Shown here piece by piece: positions 32,117-43,010 of a DNA stretch of 64,000 nt. The notes beneath the pieces were generated by a model. It saw only the letters and a program-made list of their open reading frames with translations, was not told the DNA's origin and did no database searches. Position 1 is the first letter of the stretch; every line of letters begins with the position of its first letter. The position numbers and the translations under genes were made by a program. Origin of the DNA: Closterium sp. Naga37s-1 (lineage: Eukaryota; Streptophyta; Zygnematophyceae; Desmidiales; Closteriaceae); the NCBI GenBank assembly GCA_947471745.1, contig CANJKZ010001023.1, forward strand, positions 372,001 to 436,000, read 5' to 3'.

Positions 32117-35100
32117 TCAAGAAGTAAGTAAGTGAGAAGACACAGGAACAAGGCCAAGTGCAGTACAGAAGCGCTGATGGTCACGAGGCGAAAGTGCCTT
32201 GGTGAACACATCAGCAGTGTTGGCCTGAGAGGCCACGTAGGCAAGACGAAGCTGACCACGCTGCTGCAGCTCCCAAGTAAGGAAGTAGCGAAGAGCGATG
32301 TGCTTCGTTCTGTGCTCCAACCTCTGTTCGCGACACAAAGCAATCATTGCCTTGTTATCGACGTACAGAACTGGGGGAGAACGAGGCACCTTGCCCAAGT
32401 CGGTCAGCAGGTAGGTGAGCCAACGCAGCTCCTGTGCAGCCATGGCCCCTGCGTAGATCTCAGCCTCACAGCTAGAGCTGAGAACAGAAGTAGAGCGGGT
32501 AGACCGCCAAGAGACAGAACCGGAGCCAAGGCTTAAGGTGTAACCCTGTGACGACCGCTGCGTAGCCAAGTCGTCAACCCAAGAAGCGTCTGCGTGACCA
32601 GTGAGGACAACTGGACCCCGTCCTCCAAGCACGAGCCCCATGCCTGACGTACGGCACAAGTAACGCATCACCCTCTTAGCTGCCTTCCAGTGCTCTGGAT
32701 GGTGTCTCCCGGGCGCAACGTAGCGTGCCAGGATGCTGAGAGGGTAAGCGAGGTCAGGGCGAGTGCAGGTCATCAGGTACATGAGGCAGCCCACAAGCTC
32801 TGGATACGGGCCACTCGGCTCTACGGACTCATCCGAAGGCAGAGCTGAGAGCGAGTGACCAGTAGGCAGAGGAGTGGACTGTGGCGAGGAGAACTGGAAG
32901 TCGAAGCGCTGAAGGACCTGCTGCACCATGTGTGACTGGGTCAGAGTGATGGTGCGGCGTGCTCTGTCCCGAGTGATCTGCAAGCCAAGATAGCTACGCA
33001 GTTCACCCAGGTCTGTGCACGTGTGTCTCTTCTGCAGCTCCGACTTCACTAGAGTCAGTGCCTCAGTGTCAGCAGTAGCAAAGACCAAGTCGTCGACGTA
33101 CACGAGGATGTAGAACGGCGGCAGTGAAGTGTCGGTGCGTAGAAACAGCGACGGGTCAGCAGTAGAAGGAGCAAACCCAAGAGCCGCAAGTGTAGTCCTC
33201 AGTGTGTCGTGCCACTCACGAGGTGCCTGGCGGAGACCGTAGACTGGCCGCCGGAGGCTCCACTGGGTACCAGGGGGAAACGACTCAGTGAAGCCAGGTG
33301 GGCGGCGCAGCCAGATCTCCTCGTGCAGGCTGCCCTGTAGAAAGGCTGTGCTGAAGTCAAGAGAGTGAAGCTCGTAGTCACGCTGAGCAGCGACGTGCAG
33401 CAGTACCCGAAGAGTGGTCATCTTCGGGGTGGGAGAGAAGGTCTGAAAGTAGTCAACTCCCTGCCGCTGACTGAAGCCACGAGCAACGTAACGCGCCTTG
33501 AAGACAGGCGGAGAACCCGGCGGCCGCTTCACCCTGAAGATCCACATGCCATCGACAATGTTCGCCCCAGGTGGGGGAACCTCGTCGACGTAGGTGCCTG
33601 TGGACTTCCAGGAAGCCATCTCTGCGTCCATGGCTGCCTGCCACTGAGAGGAGTAGGGACCCTCAACCGCCTCTGCGTAAGAGCGCGGAGTCGGGATGTC
33701 TAGTGCATCCGGGTCTCCCTCAGGGGCAAGCAGCATGGACACGAGATGAGGTGAAGCAGCAGCCAAACACTGGAACTCCTCCTGCCTGTCCTCAAGGACG
33801 TCCGTGCCAAGGGCACACTCACCCCCGACGGACGGAGGACAGACAGACTCAGACTCAGCAACAAGACTGGCAGCGTAGTCTAGACGACAGCGAGCAGCAA
33901 AGTCGACAAGCTCGGCAACCAGCGCAGACGCAGCAGCAGACTCAAAGGAAGGGTCAGTGACAACAGTGGCTAGGAGACGCGTGACAGTAGGACTAGCAGC
34001 ACGAAGGGAGTCAGACTCCGGGTCAGCAAGGGTAGGAAGAGAGGACTCAGGAGGAGACGGTAGAGGGACACGCTGTGGAGCAGTGGAAGGACGCAGAGTC
34101 ATCCGATGCGTGCCAGCAACAGGAGGAGGACGCGGACTACTACGACTAGTGCGAGCAGCACGAACAGGCGACACAGGACGAGACGCAGGCTCACGACGCT
34201 CAGCAAGACCTCCTGTCGGACCAGCGTACGGAGACGGAGCAGGCAGCGGGGAGGTGGGCTGTAGCTGTGGCGGCGACAAGACAGGCGGTGGACACTCTAA
34301 GGAAGGGGGAGGAGCAGGAGAAGGCGGGAGACCAAGAACCTGCTCAAGGAGCGGAACGAAGTACGGCCGTGGCCGCTCAGCACCTCTAGAGCCAACAGCT
34401 GCACCACCAGCAGCTCCAGCACCAGCAGCACCAACAGTAGCACCACCAGCAGCTCCAGCACCACCTCCAGCAGCTCCAGCACCCCCAGAGCCAACAGCAG
34501 CACCACCAACAGCTCCAGCACCAGCAGCACCAACAGCAGCACCACCAGCAGCTCCAGCAGCTCCACCAGCTCCACCGGTAGCTCCAGCAGCACCTCCAGC
34601 AGCTCCAGCAACACCACCAGCTCCACCGGTAGCTCCAGTAGCACCTCCAGCAGCTCCAGCACCAGCAGCACCACCAGCAGCACCCCCAGAACCACCGGCC
34701 TCGGCACCTCCAGGGCCTGTGGTAGCACGAGTGTCTCCAGTACCAGCGGCAGCACCGCCAACTCCAGGACGCCTCCTCAGTCGCTGACGAACCGCAAACC
34801 ACTCTCGCAGCTCCGCTGGTGTAAGGGGCCGGCGAGAAACCGGTCTAGCACCCTCAGTCTCCGCGCGCCCAGGCTCTGCACCCTCCAGGACCTCACGCAC
34901 CGGCTCAGCACCCCCAGGCTCCGCACTCTCCAGCACCTCACGCACCGGCTCAGCACCCCCAGGCTCTGCACCCTCCAGCACCTCACGCACCGGCTCAGCA
35001 CCCCCAGGCTCCGCACTCTCCAGCACCTCACGCACCGGCTCAGCACCCCCAGGCTCCGCACCCTCCAGCACCTCACGCACCGGCTCAGCACCCGCAGGCA

Positions 35101-37972
35101 CCTCACCCTCCAGAACCTCACGCCGTGGCTCAGCACCTCCAGACGCAGCACCTCGAGCAGGACCACCCTCAGCAGCACCTGAGACGCTAATGACCTCGAC
35201 AGGCTCAGCTAAGGGGGGTGGGTCTACCTGAGACACACCTGAAGGAGCAGGACCCTGGGGGGGAAGGGGGTCTACCGGAGGGGGACCTGGAGCGAGGAAG
35301 AGCGGCGGGGGAGGGAGAGGAGCAGTGCGGTAGGGAAAGAGGCGGTAGAAAGGGACTGACTCGTCAAAAGTGACGTCCTGAGAAGACAGGACAGTGCGCG
35401 AGGCGGGGTGGTAAAACTGCCAGCCAGGCGCGTCAGTCGGAAAGCCGAGGAAGACACAGGGAAGGGTGTGGGAGGAGAGCTTGTCCGCGGACGTATCGCG
35501 AACAAGAGCACGGGCACCCCAGACCCGGAACACCGACGCATCTCCAACCTCCCCCGTCCACCGCAGTGTGGGCGAGGTCTCCGGAACGGAGACACGGGGC
35601 CAGAGGTTGAGCTGCTGTGCGGCGTACCTGACTGCAAACGGCCACAGAAAATGGGGAGCCGCCGCATGGATCAAGGAGGTACGAGCGAGCTCCATGACCA
35701 GGCCAATGCGGCGCTCAGCTACCCCATTTTGCTGCGGTGAGCCCGGAAGCGTGTAAGACTGGGTGATGCCCTACTCCTGACAGAAGCCGCGCAAGAGGTC
35801 GGAGGCAAACTCTCCGCCCCTGTCAGAGTGCAGACGCAGAACAGGGAGGTCGGTCTGAAACCTCCTGCGTAGCTGTAGACGAACCGCTCGGATCCAAGGG
35901 ATCAGGACAGCAGGGACCTCACCCTTGGTGCGCAAGGGGAAGACCGTGGTGTAGCGCGAGTAGTCGTCAACGACCAGCAGGAAGTACCGCTCTCCACCCC
36001 GTCCGCTGACACGGGCGGGGCCCCACACGTCCATGTGGAGAGTCTGCAGCGGAGCCTCTGTCGGAGGAAACGAGGAGGAGTGAGGAGCGGCGCGCTGCCG
36101 CCCCTCGACGCAAGGAAGGCAGGCCGGGGCAGGCGAAGCAGGGAGGGGAGGCAGGGTCCGGGGAAGACGAGACACAAGGACGCGACGGTGCATGTCACGA
36201 AGACGGGGCAGGGAGGGGTGGCCCAGACGGTGGTGCCAGAGAACGGTCTGGTGCGACAGGGAGCGACACGAGCAAGGGGAGTCTAGCTGACCTGACACAG
36301 ACGCCTGACCGACAGCAGCGACCTGGGGTGACACAGTGGTCAGTGTGTAAAGGCTCGACCCTGGCGCACGCGTGAACGTGGCCAGGTGTCGCCCAGTCCT
36401 GGAGCACGTGCAGATCGCCACACGCTGTCCTCCAGGGGTGAAGGTATCAACCCAGTGGTCCTGAAGGACAGCGTTGCTCACCAAGTTCGTAGAGAACGAG
36501 GGGAGGTGGAGACCTGACAGCGAACCAGACGGGACCGCTGGGCAAGGAAGCACAGTGGTAGACCGTGCAAGGACTGGACCCAGAGAGGGGTCAGCCAACT
36601 GGTGCAACTGGTGCAGGGAGCGGTGTGAGGGCTGTGCTGTCACGGAAGAAACACCTGGAAGCACCTGAGTCAAGAGTGAAGGTGTGCAAGGCGGTAGAAG
36701 GCGCAGTACCTGACAGCGCAGACTCACCCGCACCTGAGGCAGCGGACACGGTACCTGAGAGCTCAGACTCGCACGCACCAAGAGCTGCTGGCTCTATACC
36801 TGGATCAGGCTGCAGACACAGGTAGCAGTCACCCTCAGCACTAACAGACAATGCATACATGGCAGAAAGAATAGCATCATAGTCAAGAGCAAAGATGTCT
36901 ACACCCTTCTTAAGCAGATCAAACCAGCGAGGGGTCTCAACCTCTGCACCCATCTCCTCACGCCAGGCGTCGTCAAGGCGGGAGAAGCAACGCTGCTGGG
37001 GGTGGGGCTTGCCGCATGTCTGACCAGCACGCTCACCGGTGCGAATGACATACGGACAGCGAGTACCCCCAGACGTACCCCTCTGAGCCAACCACTCACG
37101 AAGCTGCTGAGGCGTAAGGGACCGCTGCTGCTGCTGTCTCTGACCAGCGCCTCCACCATGACCGCCACCGCCTCCGCTGCCTCCACCACCGCCGCTACTA
37201 CCACCACCGCCACTACCGCCACCACCGCCACTCCCACCGCCGCCACCACCACCACCTCCTCCACCACCGCTACCACTCCCACCAGCACCTCCGCCGCCAC
37301 TGCCTCCACTCCCACCGCCACCTCCACCTCCTCCACCTCCTCCTCCGCCGCCACCGCCACCACCGCCCTTGCCCCCCTTGCCCTTGCCGGTGCGGCGCCG
37401 CCCAGCAGAAGTGGAGGCAGCACCAACCGAGTCGGCTCCAAGGAAGTCTACAGCGGCAGCAGTGGCGTAGGAGGGGGCAAGAGGGGAAGAAGCGCACCCC
37501 TCGGAGGGGGGTGCTGGGCAACAAACTCCTTGCGGAGTGCGGCACGGACACGAGCGTCACTAGAGCGAAGGTGAGTGATGAGGTCGGCTACGGTGGCAAA
37601 GCTCGACAGCTCGGGGAACAGGTACGGCAGCATGAGGCGGCTGAGCGCAGCAGTGGCAGGGGAGGAGTAACGAGCAACTACGGCGTCGTACAGGGCCTTA
37701 GCGGTTTTGTGCTCGCCAGAGTGCTTAAGTTCCGCCAGCGGCAGGTGGTTGCGAATAGCAAGGCGGGCAGCAGCATCGCGTGTCAGCCACTGAGAGCGCT
37801 CGCTAAGGGTAGCTGTGTCAGCAGGAGCAGCTAGAGCACCAGAGGTGTGATCAAAGAGGGAGATCTCGTCTTTGATGGTGCTAATGAGGTGGAGCTGCAA
37901 GTCATCGAGCCAGGCGTCGAACTCTACAGGACGGCCCTCAGTGTTGAAGGACAGAAGACGAAGCGTGGCCAT
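32117..37972 (-). pseudogene. Copia B gag-pol polyprotein, broken
   Basis: Gag starts at ATG 37972 (MATLRLLSFNTEGRPVEF). A Gly-rich linker follows in another frame, so there is a shift near 37450-37510. Next come the protease LDSGASRCFF, a second shift near 36590, the integrase (LWHHRLGHPSLPRL, HMDVWGPARV, LHSDRGGEFA), an in-frame TAG at 35771-35773, and then the rest of integrase, RT (VYVDDLVF) and RNase H up to 32117. Between integrase and RT the frame carries long REVLEGAEPGG and Gly-Ala-rich tandem repeats (34380-35110) that are still open. Confidence 0.93.
34380..35110 (-). repeat. In-frame tandem repeats in the copia B linker
   Basis: Two arrays: Ala/Gly-rich units on CCAGCAGCTCCAGCACC-type DNA, and a 60-66-bp unit encoding REVLESAEPGGAEPV. 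Both keep the reading frame open between integrase and RT. Confidence 0.85.
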
Positions 37973-38029
37973 GGTGCTAGGCGGTGACGAGCAGCAGGAC
38001 GCGCGACGCAGGGCAGGCGAGGTGTCAGA

Positions 38030-38620
38030 AGGGCATGCGACGGCCCAGCAGGGCGCGGGCGGCGCAGTAGGGCGCGGGCGGCGCAGTAGGGCGCGGGCGG
38101 CGCAGCAGGGCGCGGGTGGTTGGGCGGTGCAACAGGGCGCGAGCAGCGCAGCAGGGCGCGGGCGGCTAAGCAGAGCGCGGGCAGCGCAGCAGAGAGCGGG
38201 CGGCGCAGCAGGGCGCGGGCGGCGCAGCAGGGCGCGGCGGGCTCAGCAGGGCGCGGGCGGCGCAGCAGGGCGCGGCCGGCGCAGCAGGGCGCGGGCGGCG
38301 CAGCAGGGCGCGGCCGGCGCAGAAGGGCGCGGCCGGCGCAGCAAGGCGCGGGCAGCGCAGCAGGGCGCGGGCGACGCGGCGGAAGGGCGCGCGACGCGGC
38401 GGGCGGGCGACGCAGCTGCAGCGCGCGCGTCGCAGCGGTCGCGCGACGCAGCAGCAGCGCGCGCGACGCGGTTGCGGGGCGCGACGCAGCAGCAGGGCGC
38501 GACGCGGCCGCAGGGCGCGACGCGACAGCAGGGCGCGGTGCAGCAGTAGGGCGCGACGCGGCAGTAGGGCCCGCTAGGGGCGACAGTAGGGCGCGACGCG
38601 GCGGAAAAAAAACGGTGGGC
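38030..38620 (-). repeat. GC-rich tandem repeat in the copia B leader
   Basis: About 600 bases of GCGCAGCAGGGCGCGGGCG-type units lie between the 5' LTR and gag on the minus strand. Its long open frames on both strands are by-products of composition. Confidence 0.88.
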
Positions 38621-38659
38621 CCACTGAGTTAGGTCCTAGGGAACTCTGCTCTGAAACCA

Positions 38660-39340
38660 TGTTAAGATAGTAGGCAGGAATGAATGGACTATGAATGAGA
38701 TTGGTACAAATATGATGTCAGAATCCCAACCACTAGACCATTGGGATAAAAGGGCTTGTTAAGTAGCGGGTCAGTGCGCCCATAACCCCCCAGGACAACA
38801 AGCCTGTAACCCTTCCCTAGGATCGATCGGGGATCACCAGTGGACCTCTGACACCCCCCCGCACTGGGATGCCCGAAGTGCACACACTGGGATTCGAACC
38901 CGAGACCTTCGCTCTGATACCATGTCGGAAACCCAACCACTAGACCATTGGGATAAAAGGGCCTGTTAAGTAGCGGGTCAGTGCGCCCATAACCCCCCAG
39001 GACAACAAGCCTGTAACCCTTCCCTAGGATCGATCGGGGATCACCAGTGGACCTCTGACACCCCCCCGCACTGGGATGCCCGAAGTGCACACACTGGGAT
39101 TCGAACCCGAGACCTTCGCTCTGATACCATGTCGGAAACCCAACCACTAGACCATTGGGATAAAAGGGCCTGTTAAGTAGCGGGTCAGTGCGCCCATAAC
39201 CCCCCAGGACAACAGGCCTGTAACCCTTCCCTAGGATCGATCGGGGATCACCAGTGGACCTCTGACATATGAAACCCTAAAAGGGGCTGTACCCCATATT
39301 GGCTACCCCACTATAGCCTAAACATATATATCATTTGACA
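38660..39340 (-). repeat. 5' LTR of copia B, split by a TRIM
   Basis: The LTR parts are 38660-38715 and 39273-39340, separated by 38716-39267 and one copy of TATGA. Confidence 0.93.
38716..39267 (-). mobile_element. TRIM element with three LTRs in tandem
   Basis: Three 138-bp LTRs (38716-38853, 38923-39060, 39130-39267) alternate with two 69-bp internal segments. LTR ends are TGTC...GACA and the target duplication is TATGA (38711-38715, 39268-39272). On the minus strand each internal segment begins TGGTATCAGAGC, the exact initiator tRNA-Met primer site, and ends GTGCGGGGGGG. No coding capacity. The LTR-internal-LTR-internal-LTR form is typical of unequal recombination in TRIMs. Confidence 0.95.
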
Positions 39341-40976
39341 AGGGGCCCCGCCATGGACTGGTGGCGAGTCATCGTGACGTCGCCACGCGCCTACGAGCCA
39401 CCGTCGCAAGAGGAAGGGCCCACGGGTCCAGCTGTCACCTGGAGTTCATTCTGCGAAACCGCCCAGTACAGCACGTGGGATGCGTGGTACGCAGGGCTTC
39501 GGGCGCGCTTCGAGCCAATCGCGGCTTCTATTTCGGCGCGTCAGAGACTGCGTACTTGGCGGCAGCTCGGGTCGGTTCAAGACTACACGAGCGGTTTTCT
39601 CGCATTATGAGAGCAAGTCGGCTACATGCACGAAGCGGTGCGGGTGGACCGTTACGTCGGAGGACAGAAGCCAGACATTTCGCACGAAATCATGCTACGT
39701 GGACTCTCGAATTTCAACGAGATTCTCGCGCTCGCCGAGAAAATCGACATTTTGCGCCGTCCGAGACCAGGGTCCTACTACGAACATCGCCCTCGGGGAC
39801 CGATCGAGCACGCCACCGTACATGCCGTTACAACGAATGCAGCTGCCGCGCCATTTAAAGGGCGCTGCTTTGCTTGCAATAGGCCGGGCCATCGCAAGAG
39901 TGAATGCCCAGAGGAGCTGAGGTGCCGCGGAGCAGAGCAGGGGAGGGAGTCTCCAAGGCAGGGAAACGCCAGCAGTCAGTAGGAATCGGGCCAACTACTG
40001 ACGAGACTGCCTGCTCGCCCAACCCCACCGACCCTCACCGAGTCACAGTACCTATTCATGCTATCGATCGGGCTCGTACGAATAAGGAGGGTACAGCGAC
40101 GGATTGCCCGGTACTGATCCACGGGAAAATACAGGGAGCAGCAGTGAAGATTTTTATCGACGGAGGAGCAAGTCACAGTTTAGTTAATACCGCAACCGCA
40201 CGAAAACTGCAATTGACATTTAGCCGTTGTTTACCTGAGATAGGTGCATGCTTAGTTGACGGCACGCCACTGGCCATACGGGAAAAGGTGGAGAGAGCCA
40301 AAGTCCGCTGCGGGGGAAATTTCGGATTTACACAGGAAATGCTCGCGACGACACTAGATGGGCACGACATTTTACTGGGACGTGATTGGCTGCGACGGTA
40401 TAACCCGCGAATTCACTGGACGACGGGTAGCTGCACTGTGCGAAGTAGCGGTAACTAGGTTGAGCTACCTCGCTGGCAGTCGCCCGAGTCTTCAACGGTA
40501 CACATCAACGCCGTCACCATGAAACGGGCTGTCGCTGCTGGAGCTGACATGTACGCAGTAGACATTGCAGTGGTAGAGGGAGCAGAGCAGCCGAGTGACT
40601 TCAAGAAACTGCTGGCAGTGGTACCGCCCGAACTACAAGAACTGTTGAAACGATACCCAGGGATTTTTCCCGACGACTTACTGGAAGGACTGCCACCTCA
40701 GCGAGCACATGACCACCGAATAGAATTAGAACCGGGGGCACAGCCAACTGTACAGCGCCAGTTCAGACTGACACAACCCGAGCTCGACGAACTGAGGAAG
40801 CAGTTAGATTACTTGTTAGAGAAGAAATTCATCCGACCAAGCTCGTCACCGTTCGCCGCACCGATACTGTTCACGCCAAAAAAAGACGGAGGGTTTCGCA
40901 TGTGCATCGATTACCAAGCGCTCAACAGGGTAATAGTCAAGTCGCGGTACCCCATTCTCCGCGCCGACGAACTGAT

Positions 40977-41217
40977 TGTCAGAATGTTATTGTATACATC
41001 ACTTTATAACTACCTGCAATGTAGACTTAGTGTAGTTATCTTGCTTGTTAGGTGGTGCACCTTGCTTCACTTCTTTCATATTTGTACCCTTGAACCTATA
41101 GTGAAACCATCATTCTCTCACACAACTCTCTCGACAATTTTCCTTACCCTCGAACTTCACCACTAAGTCACTTAACTACCATGGCTCCTAAGCCTACTAA
41201 ACTTTAGTCTTTCAACA
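40977..41217 (+). repeat. 5' LTR of the non-autonomous element
   Basis: TGTCAGAATG...TTTCAACA, identical by eye to 42770-43010. Confidence 0.95.
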
Positions 41218-42769
41218 TGCTATCAGAGCTAAACGCTCCTGGCCTGTGGGCCCACCTACTTCCGCTGCCCTACTGTGTGTCGCGCGCCCCGTGGCGCGCG
41301 ACCTCCTATTTTTCTTCCCGCCACGCGCTCGGGGCGCGTGGCGGTTTTCTGCCCGACGTGCGCCCCGCGGCGCGCGGCGGGTTCCTATCTCGTCGCGGCG
41401 TCTTGGGGGCCCGCGCGCCGGCCTTGACCGTCGCCTCGTCGCGGCGTTTTGGGGGCCCGCACGCAGGCCTCTCCCGTCGCCTCGTCGCGGCGCTTTCGGG
41501 GCCCGCGAGCCGGCCCCTCCCGTCGCCTCGTCGAGGCGTCTTGGGGGCCCGCGCGCGGTCCCCTCCCGTCGCCCGTCGAGGCGCTCTCGGGGGCCTGCGC
41601 GGCCCCCTAGCTCGTCGCCCGTCAGGGCGCCCTGGGAGCCGCGCCCTTCCCCTCCCCTCCCTCCTACTTTTCACCTGCAGCAACCGCCCCTGGAGCAGCC
41701 CGCACCTGCAGCAGCCGCCCCTGGAGCAGCCCGCACCTGCAGCAGCCGCCCCTGGAGCAGCCCTCAACCGCAGCAGCCGCCCCTGGAGCAGCCCGCACCT
41801 GCAGCAGCCGCCCCTGGAGCAGCCAGCAACTGCAGCAGCCGCCCCTGGAGCAGCCCGCAACTGCAGCAGCCGCCCCTGGAGCAGCCCGCAACTGCAGCAG
41901 CCGCCCCTGGAGCAGCCCGCACCTGCAGCAGCCGCCCCTGGAGCAGCCCTCACCTGCAGCAGCCGCCCCTGGAGCAGCCTGCACCTGCAGCAGCCGCCCC
42001 TGGAGCAGCCCTCAACCGCAGCAGCCGCCCCTGGAGCAGCCCGCACCTGCAGCAGCCGCCCCTGGAGCAGCCAGCAACTGCAGCAGCCGCCCCTGGAGCA
42101 GCCCGCACCTGCAGCGGCCGCCCCTGGAGCAGCCCGCACCAGCAGCCCGTCCCGTTCCCCCCCCCCCCCCCCCCCCCCCCCCGTGCATTCCGTGGTGCTG
42201 GGGGTGTGGGGTGCCGAGCATGGGGGTGGCGGGTGTGGGGGTGGCGGTTATGTGTTCCTCCCCTTGCTCCTCCTCCTCCCTCGTCTCCCACTGCTGCAGC
42301 TGTCGCTGAGGGGGGTGGGTGTGTGGGAGCCTAGGGTTTAGGGTTCAAGGGGGGTGCTGTGGGAGTGGAGCTAGGGTTTGAACAGGGAGTGTGTGAGAGG
42401 GGAGTGGGGCAGCTGGGGGAGGTTGTGTGAAGGTAGCTGTCGTGTCGCCTGCAGCGCCTGTAGTCCGTCGCCCTTGCTTCGGTGGCCAGTGAGCCTGTTG
42501 CACCAGTCGCCAGTGGGTCCGTTGCTCCTGCCGCTCGTCTATAGCCGCGGAGCCAGTCACTCCAGTAGTCCGTCGCCCTTGCTTCGGTAGCCACTGAGTC
42601 AGCCGCTCCTGTGCCCGTGCCTCTGCAGCTTCAGTCGTTGCCTCGCATCTTCTCTTCCTCCACAGTCTCTCCTCCTCATTTGCCCTCTCTGTCTGCTGCG
42701 CTCTGCTTGGTGTACCCCTTCCAGGGGTGTTTCTGCACATGGTTCTTCACTGCAGGCAGTTAGGGGGTG

Positions 42770-43010
42770 TGTCAGAATGTTATTGTATACATCACTTTAT
42801 AACTACCTGCAATGTAGACTTAGTGTAGTTATCTTGCTTGTTAGGTGGTGCACCTTGCTTCACTTCTTTCATATTTGTACCCTTGAACCTATAGTGAAAC
42901 CATCATTCTCTCACACAACTCTCTCGACAATTTTCCTTACCCTCGAACTTCACCACTAAGTCACTTAACTACCATGGCTCCTAAGCCTACTAAACTTTAG
43001 TCTTTCAACA
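42770..43010 (+). repeat. 3' LTR of the non-autonomous element
   Basis: Direct repeat of 40977-41217, preceded by a short purine tract. Confidence 0.95.

Larger units (their letters stand above)
31766..39340 (-). mobile_element. Ty1/copia retrotransposon B, inserted in gypsy gag
   Basis: LTRs are 31766-31889 (124 bp) and 38660-39340, the latter interrupted by a TRIM. I found one difference between them once the TRIM is removed. The target duplication is AGGGG (31761-31765, 39341-39345). On the minus strand the primer-binding site reads TGGTTTCAGAGC, next to the LTR at 38660, and a purine tract ATGGGGGTG precedes the LTR at 31889. The element differs in sequence from copia A. Confidence 0.96.
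31224..39984 (+). pseudogene. Gypsy gag, split by copia B and carrying a stop
   Basis: The N-terminal part runs from ATG 31224 to 31765 (MAEFTLATLTQEQLDCLV..., ending LLRG). It resumes at 39346 with PAMDWWRV after removal of the copia element. An in-frame TGA at about 39608 interrupts the capsid region; reading then continues to the zinc knuckle CFACNRPGHRKSEC near 39870. Gag ends at TAG 39982 in a different frame from the protease frame that opens at 39904. This overlap could be a programmed frameshift or simple decay. Confidence 0.9.
40977..43010 (+). mobile_element. Non-autonomous LTR retrotransposon (LARD-like) in gypsy RT
   Basis: Two 241-bp LTRs (40977-41217, 42770-43010) look identical by eye. 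The target duplication is CTGAT (40972-40976, 43011-43015). The primer site TGCTATCAGAGC follows the left LTR, and TTAGGGGGTG precedes the right LTR. The 1.55-kb interior has no gag or pol. It holds a GC-rich region, a ~30-bp CTGCAGCAGCCGCCCCTGGA tandem array (about 41680-42150), a C run near 42160, and GT-rich DNA. It needs proteins from another element and is probably the youngest insertion here. Confidence 0.94.

Noticed and set aside
37980..38632. Arg/Ala-rich open frames
   Set aside because: They overlap a GC-rich tandem repeat in the copia leader and match no domain.
38854..38922. tRNA gene inside the TRIM
   Set aside because: Only a T-arm-like stretch is visible; acceptor, D and anticodon stems cannot be formed, so it is better read as primer-site context.
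41217..42341. Long Pro/Gln-rich open frames on both strands
   Set aside because: They lie inside the non-autonomous LTR element over a GC-rich tandem array; open frames on three or more frames reflect composition.
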